Source of the DNA: JBDHWG01 sp046328525
GTDB taxonomy: Bacteria; Chloroflexota; Anaerolineae; Epilineales; JAHCIE01
Length of the DNA stretch: 64,000 bases
Direction of reading: 5' to 3'
Assembly (NCBI GenBank): GCA_046328525.1
Contig: JAXLWK010000004.1
Coordinates: 496,001 to 560,000 of the forward strand
Part shown: positions 39,888 through 48,194 of the stretch, in pieces
Layout of the letters: each line of letters begins with the position of its first letter
How positions within the stretch are numbered: position 1 is the first letter of the stretch
Program-made: the position numbers and the translations under genes
The notes under the pieces: model-generated
Told to the model about the DNA's origin: nothing
The model's database searches: none
What the model saw: the letters and a program-made list of their open reading frames with translations, nothing else

Positions 39888-40577
39888 TTACCCGGCGTCG
39901 CCCTCGCTACCGTAGTAGGAGACGCTGCCGTCGAGGCGGGCGTTGGTGAGCACCGCGCCGATGAGCCGGGCGTTGACGCGCTCCAGCACCGTCTTGGCGC
40001 GCTGGACGTGCTCGCGCCGCGTCTTCTCGGCCTGGACGACGAGGATCACGCCGTCCACGCGCGTCGCCAGGACGGCGGCGTCGGAGACGGCGATGAGCGG
40101 CGGCGCGTCGAACAGCACGATGTCGCTGTCTTCCCGCAGGCGCGCCAGCACGTCGTCCACGCGGCGCGCGGCGAGCAGTTCGGCCGGGTTCGGCGGCAGC
40201 GGGCCGCTGGTCAGGATACGCAGGTTCGGCGTGGGGCCAGCCTGGAGCGGCGGCGACGCCAGGGCCGCGTCGTCCAGCATCATCGTCGTCAGGCCGGCGG
40301 TGTTGGGCAGGCCGAACAGCCGGTGCAGCGACGGGCGGCGCAGGTCGGCGTCTACGCAGATGGTGCGGCGGCCCGCCTGGGCCAGTGCGACGGCCAGGTT
40401 GGCGAGCGTCGTAGACTTGCCCTCGTCCGGCGCGGACGACGTAATCACCACGCTGTGGATGGCCTGGTCGAGGCTAGAAAAGTCGAGGCTGGTGCGCAGC
40501 GTGCGGTAGGCCTCGGCGGCGGCGCTGCGCGGGAGAGTCAGGGTGATGAGGTCCGGTGCTGAGCGCGTGTCGGCCAC
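39888..40577 (-). CDS. CpsD/CapB-type bacterial tyrosine kinase
   Basis: A 229-residue BY-kinase, the cytoplasmic partner of a Wzz-type chain-length protein. It has Walker A SSAPDEGKST near residues 47-56, Walker A' CVDADLRRP near 73-81 and Walker B IVLFDAPP near 132-139. The C-terminal tail has only one Tyr pair (SVSYYGSEG) where relatives have a longer Tyr cluster, so autophosphorylation capacity may be small. It lies 12 bases after the Wzz gene. Confidence 0.93.
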   Translation of the reverse strand: MADTRSAPDLITLTLPRSAAAEAYRTLRTSLDFSSLDQAIHSVVITSSAPDEGKSTTLANLAVALAQAGRRTICVDADLRRPSLHRLFGLPNTAGLTTMMLDDAALASPPLQAGPTPNLRILTSGPLPPNPAELLAARRVDDVLARLREDSDIVLFDAPPLIAVSDAAVLATRVDGVILVVQAEKTRREHVQRAKTVLERVNARLIGAVLTNARLDGSVSYYGSEGDAG

Positions 40578-40589
40578 GCAATCTCCTTT

Positions 40590-41324
40590 TTACTTGGCGG
40601 GCGTGGCGCGGGCGCCGCTCTCCCGCCCCTGGCCGGCCGCCTGGCGGCGCGGCGAAGCGCCCTCGCCGGGCGGAATCATGCCGAGGACCGGCGCGCCGAT
40701 GTAGCGCTCGATGTCGCTCGCGCTGCGGATCGTGCCCGCCGAGGCGTATTCCAGGCCGAACACGACGAGCAGGCCGAGCAGCGCGCCGATGGCGAAGCCG
40801 GCCAGGGTATTGGTGCGCGTCTGCGGCTTGAAGCGGTCACCGTCGCGGGCGTTGCGCAGGATGCGCACCTCGACGCGGTCCCGCTGGTCCATCTGTTGGT
40901 TGGCGATGTCGCGCTGCTCGACGAACGCCTGGGCGTAGGTCTGGGCGATGTTCTTGGCGATGATGGGGTCGCCGTCCTCGGCGCGGATGCGGATGGTGAC
41001 GTTCAGCTCGTCCGGGTCCACCTGGATGCGGCCCTTGATGGTATCCGGCGGCAGGTCGAGCTTGAGCCGGTCCGCCACCTGGGCGGCGAGGGCGTCGTCC
41101 TGGCGGATCGTCTCGGCGAAGTTATTGACCACGCCTTTCGCGCCCAGGTTCGAGCCATAGTCGGCGGTGCGCGTCGAGAGGACGCTCAGGAGAACCTCGG
41201 AGCGGTAGGCCGGCGTCACCAGGAAACGGCTGAACAGGAAGGCGCTGATCGCCGCAATAACGGCGACAGCGAGGATGATCCAGCCGCGGCGGCGCAGCAT
41301 CTGCCCATAATCCCTGAGTTCCAT
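40590..41324 (-). CDS. Wzz/chain-length determinant protein
   Basis: A 244-residue polysaccharide co-polymerase. Two membrane helices (about residues 15-35 and 173-193) flank an extracytoplasmic domain of about 130 residues, shorter than in most Wzz proteins. The C-terminal cytoplasmic tail would activate the CpsD-like kinase. GGAGG decides the ATG. It is the first gene of the set Wzz-kinase-phosphatase-nucleotidyltransferase-rfbB. No glycosyltransferase or Wzx/Wzy gene is present, so the assembly genes must be elsewhere. Confidence 0.9.
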   Translation of the reverse strand: MELRDYGQMLRRRGWIILAVAVIAAISAFLFSRFLVTPAYRSEVLLSVLSTRTADYGSNLGAKGVVNNFAETIRQDDALAAQVADRLKLDLPPDTIKGRIQVDPDELNVTIRIRAEDGDPIIAKNIAQTYAQAFVEQRDIANQQMDQRDRVEVRILRNARDGDRFKPQTRTNTLAGFAIGALLGLLVVFGLEYASAGTIRSASDIERYIGAPVLGMIPPGEGASPRRQAAGQGRESGARATPAK

Positions 41325-41349
41325 ACAGTGTATCCTCCGAATCGGTGCA

Positions 41350-41358
41350 ATTCTAGCA
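41350..41358 (-). promoter_or_regulatory. Extended -10 promoter of the Wzz operon
   Basis: On the minus strand TGCTAGAAT, 26 bases before the Wzz ATG. The -35 position (TTCCTC) is weak. Two GTTTCTGGC words in the same divergent region could be regulator sites. Confidence 0.5.
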
Positions 41359-41483
41359 CATAAGCGCCGCCGGAGGAAGTTTGGCGGTTTCTGGCAGTCG
41401 CCGGCCTGTTTCTGGCGGCCCTTCCGGGGTGTAATGGAGGTGTAGAACGACAATCATCCGATAGACATCATGGAGGTGTGACT

Positions 41484-42302
41484 ATGGAAGCCCTGTACTA
41501 CACTGATTGGAAGTGGGCCGCGATGCGCGGCATCCTCCATACCCTCGGCCGCACCAGCGACGGTCTCGCCCTCGGCCTCGAGCGCGGCTTCGACTCCGGC
41601 GAATCAATGGCCTACATCTACCGCAATCACCCCCACGGCCGCTACGGCATCGGCGCTTTCGCCGACTGGGTCTACTTGCAGCAAGTCGGGTGTCGGGGGC
41701 TGCGCGGGCGCAAGTGGCTCTTGAAGGCCGCCCTGCGCGACGCCATCGCCGCCAACCGCGCCGCCGGCCGCCCCACCCACGTGCTCGACGTGGCCGCCGG
41801 CGCCGCCGACTACCTGCTAGAGACGTTCGCCGAGGATGGCGGCGCCGACTTGAGCGCCGAGTGCCGCGACACCGATGCGTCGGCGCTGCGGCGGGGGGAG
41901 AGGCGCGCCGCCGACCTGGGCCTGGCGGCTGTCCGCTTCGTTGAGGCCGACGCCTTCGATCCGGCAGCCTTTGCGAGCCTCTCGCCGACGCCCAATGTCG
42001 CCATCGCCTCCGGCTTCTACGAGATTCTGCTGCGCGACGAAGCCGTGCAGTCGTCCCTCGCGCTCATCGCGGCGGCGCTTGCCCCCGCCAGCGTTCTCAT
42101 CTTTACCACCCAGGTGCGCCACCCGCAGTTGGAGATGATCGCCCACGTCCTGACGGACCGCTTCGGCCAGCCGTGGGTCATGAAGCTGCGCTCGGCCAGG
42201 CTTGTCGAAGGGTGGGCCGCCACGGCGGGCTTCGCCGATTGCCGGACCGTCGCCGAGCCACTCGGCCTGTTCACGGTCACGACGGCGCACCTTTCATGCT
42301 GA
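41484..42302 (+). CDS. YnbC-type SAM methyltransferase (Methyltransf_20 family)
   Basis: A 272-residue protein related to the methyltransferase half of E. coli YnbC. It shows ERGFDSGESMAYIYRNHPHGRYGIG near the N terminus, GCRGLRGRKWLLKAALRDAI, then the SAM loop VLDVAAGAADYLLE near residues 106-119. The E. coli protein carries an additional hydrolase domain that is absent here. GGAGG seven bases before the ATG sets the start. It heads a three-gene set with a phosphatidyltransferase and a CdsA-like protein. The substrate is unknown; a lipid is the likeliest guess from the neighbours. Confidence 0.8.
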   Translation: MEALYYTDWKWAAMRGILHTLGRTSDGLALGLERGFDSGESMAYIYRNHPHGRYGIGAFADWVYLQQVGCRGLRGRKWLLKAALRDAIAANRAAGRPTHVLDVAAGAADYLLETFAEDGGADLSAECRDTDASALRRGERRAADLGLAAVRFVEADAFDPAAFASLSPTPNVAIASGFYEILLRDEAVQSSLALIAAALAPASVLIFTTQVRHPQLEMIAHVLTDRFGQPWVMKLRSARLVEGWAATAGFADCRTVAEPLGLFTVTTAHLSC

Positions 42303-42318
42303 ATGAAGGAGGGTCATC

Positions 42319-42972
42319 ATGGGTATCTATGCGATTAAGCCGCAATTTCAAAAGGCGCTGGGCGGCATTGAGGATCGGCTCGTGGCGTGGCATATCAAGG
42401 CCGACTGGCTCACCGGCGTGGCCGTCGGCGCCGCCGCCCTCGCCGCCGTCATCCATCTCGTCGGCTGGCCGCAGCACGCCGCGGCGCTCTGGCTCATCCC
42501 GCCCCTCGCCCTCATCCGCCTCAGTCTCAACGCCCTCGATGGGCAGGTGGCGCGGCGCTCCGGCACGGCGCGGCCGTGGGGCGCGGTGCTCAACGAGATG
42601 GGCGACCGCCTCGCCGACGTCCTGTTCCTGGCGCCCATCGCCCTCGTCGGCGGCGTGCCGGCTGCCCTGGGGCTGACGGCGCTGTGCGCCATGCTGCTCG
42701 GCAGCCTGAGCGGTGTCCTGGCGGCGAGCCTGGGCTTTGGGCGGCTCACCCTCGGCGTGTTCGCCAAGGCGGACCGCATGCTGGCCCTGGCCGCTCTCTA
42801 CGTCGTGGCGCTCGTCCTCGGCGCGTCCTGGCCGCTGGCCGTGCTGTTCTGGGCGATCCTCGTCGGCTCGCTTGTCACCCTGGCGCAGCGCCTCGCCTGG
42901 CTGCACCGCGAGATAGACAGTCATTGCGAGGCGGGCGTTAGCCCGACGAAGCAATCTCCCGGTGGACAATAG
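42319..42972 (+). CDS. CDP-alcohol phosphatidyltransferase (YnbA type)
   Basis: A 217-residue membrane enzyme that would move a phosphatidyl group from CDP-diacylglycerol to an alcohol. The signature region reads NALDGQVAR, eight residues, then GAVLNEMGD. Compared with the standard motif (D-x2-DG-x2-AR-x8-G-x3-D-x3-D), the first and third Asp are Asn. I recall the same two changes in E. coli YnbA. AAGGAGG precedes the ATG. The last 18 residues (DSHCEAGVSPTKQSPGGQ) and the stop codon are encoded by a copy of repeat B, so the natural C terminus has been replaced. Confidence 0.85.
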   Translation: MGIYAIKPQFQKALGGIEDRLVAWHIKADWLTGVAVGAAALAAVIHLVGWPQHAAALWLIPPLALIRLSLNALDGQVARRSGTARPWGAVLNEMGDRLADVLFLAPIALVGGVPAALGLTALCAMLLGSLSGVLAASLGFGRLTLGVFAKADRMLALAALYVVALVLGASWPLAVLFWAILVGSLVTLAQRLAWLHREIDSHCEAGVSPTKQSPGGQ

Positions 42973-43039
42973 CAGCGTCACATCGCGTAGGCCGCCTGGT
43001 GCGAAAGCGAGAGATTGCTTCGCGTTCGCTCGCAATGAC
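42920..43039. repeat. Repeat family B, copy 4 (inserted in a gene end)
   Basis: Runs from GTCATTGCGAG to CTCGCAATGAC across the 3' end of the phosphatidyltransferase gene and the gap before the CdsA-like gene. Its first 50 bases are translated. Confidence 0.85.
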
Positions 43040-43055
43040 CGGATGGAGGTGGATT

Positions 43056-43949
43056 ATGACCGCTGAGCTGACCCTGGTCTACGTTGTCGAAGCCCTGGCC
43101 GTGATGTTCGCGGCCGGCCTCGCGGGCCTCGTCGCCATGGTGCACGGCAACCTGCGCGCCCTCGTCGCCCACGTCTGGTTCAAGCGCTGGTGCACATGGA
43201 GCGTCATCGCCGCCGTCATCCTCGGCGCGCTGTGGCTCGGCGGACCGGCGGCCGTCCTGCTGGTCGCCGCCGTGGCGTGGCAGGCCGCGCGCGAGGGAGC
43301 GACGCTGCTTTGCCTGCCGCTGGCCTACCGCCGCGCCCTCGTCGCCGCCGCGCCGGTCACCGTCGCCGCCGCCGGCCTGGCGCCGGCCGCGCTGCCGTGG
43401 CTGCCCGCCGTCTTCGCCCTCGTCGTCGTCCTGCTGCCCCTGGTGCGCGGCCGGGTCGACTCGCCGAACGAAGCGGGCCGCGCGCTCCTGGGGTATGTGT
43501 GGGTGGGCTGGCTGCCCGCCTTTATCGTCCGCCTGGGCGCGGCCCCCAGCGGCGTCGAGTGGCTCATGACCCTCGGCCTGGCCGTCGCCCTCGCCGACGT
43601 CTTCGCCTGCCTCGTCGGCGGCAAGCTCGGCGGGGCGAAGCTCGCGCCGGCGATCAGCCCTGGCAAGACATGGAGCGGGCTGGCCGGCGCGGCCGTCGGC
43701 GCGTATGCCGCCTTCGCCGCCTTCGCCTTCCTCCACCCGGCCGTCTCGCCCCTGATCTACTGGAGCCTGCCGCCGCTGGTGGCCGTCGCCGGGACCATCG
43801 GCGATCTGCTGGAGTCGTGGGTCAAACGCGCGGCGGGTGTGAAGGACGCGGGAACATGGCTACCCGGCTTCGGCGGCCTCCTCGACCGCATTGACAGCGC
43901 CCTGGTCGCCCTGCCGGTCGGGTGGCTCATCCTCCAGTGGGTGAGGTAG
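43056..43949 (+). CDS. CdsA-like phosphatidate cytidylyltransferase (YnbB type)
   Basis: A 297-residue multi-span enzyme that would make CDP-diacylglycerol for the partner phosphatidyltransferase. The C-terminal CdsA signature SWVKRAAGVKDAGTWLPG, then GGLLDRIDS, is intact except that the usual His before GG is Phe. GGAGG six bases before the ATG sets the start; the open frame extends 5' into repeat B. The last 23 bases overlap the end of the convergent M81 peptidase gene. Confidence 0.88.
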   Translation: MTAELTLVYVVEALAVMFAAGLAGLVAMVHGNLRALVAHVWFKRWCTWSVIAAVILGALWLGGPAAVLLVAAVAWQAAREGATLLCLPLAYRRALVAAAPVTVAAAGLAPAALPWLPAVFALVVVLLPLVRGRVDSPNEAGRALLGYVWVGWLPAFIVRLGAAPSGVEWLMTLGLAVALADVFACLVGGKLGGAKLAPAISPGKTWSGLAGAAVGAYAAFAAFAFLHPAVSPLIYWSLPPLVAVAGTIGDLLESWVKRAAGVKDAGTWLPGFGGLLDRIDSALVALPVGWLILQWVR

Positions 43950-45360
43950 CGGGGAAGACGAGCGGCGCAGGCGCCCACGCCATGTCCGGGTCTAGCGGGA
44001 AGATCGGGCGCTCAATGCGACGGTACGGCAGGCGCACGAGGTCCTGGTCCACCGCGCCCGGACTCAGCGCCAGGACGTTGAGCGGCGCGTGGCGCTTCAG
44101 GTCCGGCTCCAGGTAGCCGATCTTGACCACAACAATCTTGTGCGCCAGCGGCTCCGCGCCCACGCGCTGCATGTCGCGGATGAAGTGGTACGGGCGGCGG
44201 CGGCGGCTGACGATGGCCTTGACGCCGCCGATGCCGAGCAGAACCTCGGTGTTCTCGCTTTCTACGATGTTCAGGACGCGGGCGCGCACCGGCACCGGCG
44301 CGCTCGTGCGCCCATCTAGCTTCCCGCCCAGCGCCACCTCCACCTCGGCCCCGACGCCGGACGCCAGGCACGCCGCCACCGCCGGCGCGTCGGCCAGCCC
44401 CGCCACCAGCGCCGAGTCCACGCCCCGGTCCACGAGCGCCTTCAGAAACAGCGGCACGTCCCCCGCGCCGCCGGCCGTCGGGTTGTCGCCGGAGTCGCTG
44501 ATGAACACGCTCGACTCGGGCGCGGCCAGCGCCCACGTGATGCAGTCGTCAATGCTGCCGGCGCGGACGCCGAAGTCGAACTGGCGCCGCGCCGCCCAGT
44601 AAACCCCGGCCAGGCGCGCGGCCTCGCGCACAAGCGTGTCGCGCTCCGTGCCGCTGACGATCACCGTCGCCGCGGCGCGCGGCTCGTCGGCCCAGGCGTA
44701 GCCGACCAGGATCGAGGCGTCAATCACGCCCGGCTGGCGGTCCGTTTCCGGCAGCGCCGCGTAGACGCTCTGCCCCGGCTCCCACTCGGTGCTGGTCTTC
44801 TCGCCGGGCAAGGCGACAGGGATACGCACCCAGGCGCGCAGGGGACGGATGCCCCGCTCCAGGCAGTCCACCAGGATCGAGAACGCCTTGTGCCGCGTCT
44901 CGAGGGTGTCCACGTGGGGCGCGGTGCGGTAGGCGCTCAGCATGTCCAGGTTCTCGGCGACGCGGCGGCTGATGTTGCCATGCAGGTCGAAGCTGGCCGA
45001 GATGAGGACGCCGGGCCCGACGGCCTCGCGCACGGCAGCGATCCAGTCCCCCTCGGCGTCGTCCATGCCCTGCACGTTCATCGCGCCGTGCAGGTCCAGG
45101 TAGACCCCGTCCAGGGGAGCGGCGGCGCGCAGCAGATCCAGGAACTCGCCCTTGAGCGCGGCATACGCCTCCGCCGCGACCGAGCCGCCCGGCAGCGCCC
45201 GCGCCTTGAGCAGCGGGACGGCCTCGACGGGCATGTCCGCCAGGAAGGGGTAACGCTCCAGGAAATCGTCGCCGCGATCCACGGCGAAATCCTCCAGCCG
45301 CGTCGGCAGCGGGGAAAAAGTGCAGCTTTCGGTGGCGATACCGCCAATCGCAATGCGCAT
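43927..45360 (-). CDS. M81 family metallopeptidase (MlrC-like)
   Basis: A 477-residue protein of the microcystinase-C-like family. The N-terminal domain begins MRIAIGGIATESCTFSPLPT and holds GVYLDLHGAM and SASFDLHGNIS, the His/Asp segments expected to bind zinc. The C-terminal domain has FISDSGDNPTAGGAGDVP. The natural substrate is unclear, since many carriers do not degrade microcystin. It is 15 bases from the acyltransferase gene upstream, and its end overlaps the CdsA-like gene on the other strand. Confidence 0.9.
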   Translation of the reverse strand: MRIAIGGIATESCTFSPLPTRLEDFAVDRGDDFLERYPFLADMPVEAVPLLKARALPGGSVAAEAYAALKGEFLDLLRAAAPLDGVYLDLHGAMNVQGMDDAEGDWIAAVREAVGPGVLISASFDLHGNISRRVAENLDMLSAYRTAPHVDTLETRHKAFSILVDCLERGIRPLRAWVRIPVALPGEKTSTEWEPGQSVYAALPETDRQPGVIDASILVGYAWADEPRAAATVIVSGTERDTLVREAARLAGVYWAARRQFDFGVRAGSIDDCITWALAAPESSVFISDSGDNPTAGGAGDVPLFLKALVDRGVDSALVAGLADAPAVAACLASGVGAEVEVALGGKLDGRTSAPVPVRARVLNIVESENTEVLLGIGGVKAIVSRRRRPYHFIRDMQRVGAEPLAHKIVVVKIGYLEPDLKRHAPLNVLALSPGAVDQDLVRLPYRRIERPIFPLDPDMAWAPAPLVFPATSPTGG

Positions 45361-45375
45361 GGCTCTCCCTCTCTT

Positions 45376-46491
45376 TCAGAACACCTGGCGCAGCAAGGGT
45401 GCTTTCTTGAGCACGAACGCGCTGACGGCCCACGACAGCGCGATCGCCAGGCCGATGACGAGCGGGGCTTTGACGAATAGCGGCAGCGCGGTCCCGACGA
45501 ACAGGTACGCCAGCGGGTAGAGGATGAGCGGGTGAACGTAGTACATGCCGTAGGAATTGGCCGCCAGGCTGCGCCACACCGGGCCGTCGCCGTTGATCTT
45601 CGCCTGGAAGACCGCCAGCCCGGCGAACAGCGCGGCCATGCAGAACACGCCGAACAGGATGGCCGTCAGGGCCTGGACGGTCAGGGGCGCTTCGGGCGAG
45701 CTAGGGGCGACCATGCGGATGCTCAGATATGCCAGGCCGCTAAGGACGCACGTCCACAGCCAGGGCCAGAGGCCGGGGCGGTAGCCGGTCGGGCTGAACC
45801 AGCCGCGCCACATCGCGTACAGGCCCAGGATGAAGTAGCCGATGTAGAAGGAGACGCGCAGCGGCTGGAAGAAGAACACGAGCCAGTGGGACCACGTGTC
45901 CGGCGGGTAGACGAGGCCTAGCAGCAGGAAGCCCGCCGCTGTCAGGACCGGGAAGACGACGAACAGCCAGCGCGGCGGCGACGCCGGTTGGGGCGCTGCG
46001 TTGCGCAGCCGACGGCTGGCGGCGTAGACGGCGGCCAGCACGAGGAACATGGCGAACAGGACGCCCAGGTACCAGTACACGGATTGCTGGTACAGCTTGG
46101 TCCAGAAGTCGGTCGCCCAGAACTCCAGGTAGCCCATGGAGATCTGGCGCGACACGTAGGTCATGTAGGCGGTCAGGGGCGCGAGAAAGATGGCGCCGAA
46201 GGCCCACGGCAGGCCGACGCGCACCGTCTTTTCCGTCACGAAGCCCCGCGTCCCGCGCTTGTCCAGGGAGGGCAGGGCGAAGTAGCCGGCGATGAAGAAC
46301 ATGATGGGCATGATGGGTACGTCAATGAGCAGCACCAGCATTGTAAACAGGAGGCTGGTTTGCCGGTCCACGACGTACCACCAGTCGGGCGCGAAAGCCA
46401 TGTAAGTCATCGAGCCGTGGAGAACGATCACCAGGACGACGACAAAGGCGCGCAGGTTATCGAGGAAATATATGCGATTGGACTGCGACAT
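45376..46491 (-). CDS. Acyltransferase 3 family membrane protein
   Basis: A 371-residue integral membrane O-acyltransferase with about ten spans. The N terminus, RIYFLDNLRAFVVVLVIVLHGSM, carries the Arg and His of the family active site (LRAF and LHGS). These enzymes acetylate or succinylate surface sugars or glucans. The arrangement is OpgC/MdoC-like; the acceptor is unknown. It lies between the amidase gene (84-base gap) and the M81 peptidase gene on the same strand. Confidence 0.85.
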   Translation of the reverse strand: MSQSNRIYFLDNLRAFVVVLVIVLHGSMTYMAFAPDWWYVVDRQTSLLFTMLVLLIDVPIMPIMFFIAGYFALPSLDKRGTRGFVTEKTVRVGLPWAFGAIFLAPLTAYMTYVSRQISMGYLEFWATDFWTKLYQQSVYWYLGVLFAMFLVLAAVYAASRRLRNAAPQPASPPRWLFVVFPVLTAAGFLLLGLVYPPDTWSHWLVFFFQPLRVSFYIGYFILGLYAMWRGWFSPTGYRPGLWPWLWTCVLSGLAYLSIRMVAPSSPEAPLTVQALTAILFGVFCMAALFAGLAVFQAKINGDGPVWRSLAANSYGMYYVHPLILYPLAYLFVGTALPLFVKAPLVIGLAIALSWAVSAFVLKKAPLLRQVF

Positions 46492-46575
46492 GACGACCCT
46501 CGGTCTGCCGGCGCTGGCCCATCCCTGCGGACGCTGGCCGCGTCGGCTTTGACCTCCAGAATGATTGTGATTTTG

Positions 46576-48084
46576 CTAAAGGCTCGGCAGGAAGCGCGGG
46601 GCCTGGCGCCCTCCGCGCGCCACCTCGAAGGCGTAGGCGAGGCGGATGAGCGTCGGCTCGCTCCACGCCGTCCCCATGAATGTGATGTTGACCGGCAGGC
46701 CGAAGACGTAGCCGGCCGGCAGCGTGACCAGCGGGTAGCCGGCGCGGGCCGCCGGCGACGAGCTGCCGCCCATGAAGCGGTTGCCGTTGACCCAATCGGT
46801 CGGCCAGGCCGGCGCGCCGGTCGGCGCGACGATGGCGTCCAGGTTGTGCTCGCGCAGCGTCGCGTCTATGCCGTCGGCCCCGCCCAGGCGGCGGCTCTTC
46901 TCCAACGCGGCCAGGTAGTCCCCGTCCGTCAGCGGCCCCTTCGCCTGCGCCTGGAGGAAAATCTCCTGGCCGAAGTACGGCATCTCTTCGGCGGCGTGGG
47001 CCTCGTTGAAGGCAATCGCCTCCTCGAGCGTGCGGATCGGGACGCCACCGCGCGTCGCCAGGTAGGCGTTCAGGTCGGCCTTGAACTCGTAGAGCAGCAC
47101 CTCCAGCTCGGAGCGGTCCTCGCCCATCTCCTCGGCCGTCGCCAGGTCCGCCCCCTCCACGATCACCGCCCCCGCGCCCCGCATCACCGCCAGCGCCTCG
47201 TCCAGCACACGGTCCGCGTGGGGGCTGTAGCCGGCGTAGCGCTTGCGGGTGACGCCGATGCGCGCCCCACGCAGTCCGTCGGCGTCGAGGAACTGGGTGT
47301 AATCGGTGTGAAAGTGGCCGGCGCTCGCCGCCGTCGCCGCGTCCCGCTCGTCCACGCCGACCAGCGCGCCGAGCACCGCCACCGCGTCCGCCACGGTGCG
47401 CCCGTGCGGCCCGACGGTGTCCTGGCTGTGGGAGATGGGGACAACGCCGGCGCGGCTGGTCAGGCCGACGGTGGGCTTGATGCCGGCGACACCGCTGGCG
47501 TGGGAGGGGCAGACGATGGAGCCGTCCGTCTCGGTGCCGAGGGCCGCCGCGCACAGGTTGGCGGACACGGCGGCGGCCGAGCCGGAGCTGGAGCCGCACG
47601 GGTTGCGGTCGAGGATGAAGGGGTTGCGCGTCTGCCCACCGCGCCCGCTCCACCCGCTACTGGAGCGGTTCGAGCGGAAGTTGGCCCACTCGCTCAGGTT
47701 GGCCTTGCCCAGGATGACCGCGCCGGCGGCGCGCAGGCGAGCGGCGACCGTCGCGTCCTGGGCCGGCGGCTGGCCGACGAGGGCGAGGGAGCCGGCGGTC
47801 GTCTGCATGCGGTCCGCCGTATCAATGTTGTCCTTGAGGATGACGGGGATGCCATAGAGCGACCCGACCTCGCCGCCCGCCGCCCGCCGCCGGTCCAGAT
47901 CCTCGGCAATGGCGCGGGCATCGGGGTTGACCTCGATGATGGAGTTGAGGCGCGGGCCATTGCGGTCCACGGCCTCGATGCGCGCGAGGTACAGGTCCAC
48001 AATCTGCGCCGACGTCATCTCGCCGCCGGACATGGCGGCTTGCAGGCGGGCGATGCTCCATTCTTCAAGCGGGAAATCGGCCAT
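46576..48084 (-). CDS. Amidase signature family hydrolase
   Basis: A 502-residue amidase. The Ser-cisSer-Lys triad is visible: Lys in PVILKDNID near residues 77-85, and the serine loop in NPCGSSSGSAAAVSA and ALGTETDGSIVCPS near 150-190. It hydrolyses amides; GatA is unlikely because gatB and gatC are absent and the family is broad. GGAG nine bases before the ATG supports the start at 48084. The longer frame to 48105 has no such site. Confidence 0.93.
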   Translation of the reverse strand: MADFPLEEWSIARLQAAMSGGEMTSAQIVDLYLARIEAVDRNGPRLNSIIEVNPDARAIAEDLDRRRAAGGEVGSLYGIPVILKDNIDTADRMQTTAGSLALVGQPPAQDATVAARLRAAGAVILGKANLSEWANFRSNRSSSGWSGRGGQTRNPFILDRNPCGSSSGSAAAVSANLCAAALGTETDGSIVCPSHASGVAGIKPTVGLTSRAGVVPISHSQDTVGPHGRTVADAVAVLGALVGVDERDAATAASAGHFHTDYTQFLDADGLRGARIGVTRKRYAGYSPHADRVLDEALAVMRGAGAVIVEGADLATAEEMGEDRSELEVLLYEFKADLNAYLATRGGVPIRTLEEAIAFNEAHAAEEMPYFGQEIFLQAQAKGPLTDGDYLAALEKSRRLGGADGIDATLREHNLDAIVAPTGAPAWPTDWVNGNRFMGGSSSPAARAGYPLVTLPAGYVFGLPVNITFMGTAWSEPTLIRLAYAFEVARGGRQAPRFLPSL

Positions 48085-48194
48085 GGGGTCACGCTCCGTA
48101 TACACTGGTAGGCAGAGTATACCGGCTCATCCGGCCGTGGTCAAGAAGCTTATTGCTCAAGCCGCGGACCGATAAGTGATGAAGGGAGCTTCTG

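Noticed and set aside
41484..42302. The methyltransferase gene as part of the polysaccharide cluster
   Set aside because: It is divergent from the Wzz operon and matches the Ynb-type methyltransferase that travels with the two lipid genes that follow.
46576..48084. The amidase gene as gatA of the tRNA amidotransferase
   Set aside because: gatB and gatC are not nearby and the amidase signature family is broad, so the specific name is not justified.
45988..48111. A 707-codon plus-strand frame opposite the acyltransferase and amidase genes
   Set aside because: Compositional shadow; the minus-strand genes carry intact catalytic motifs.
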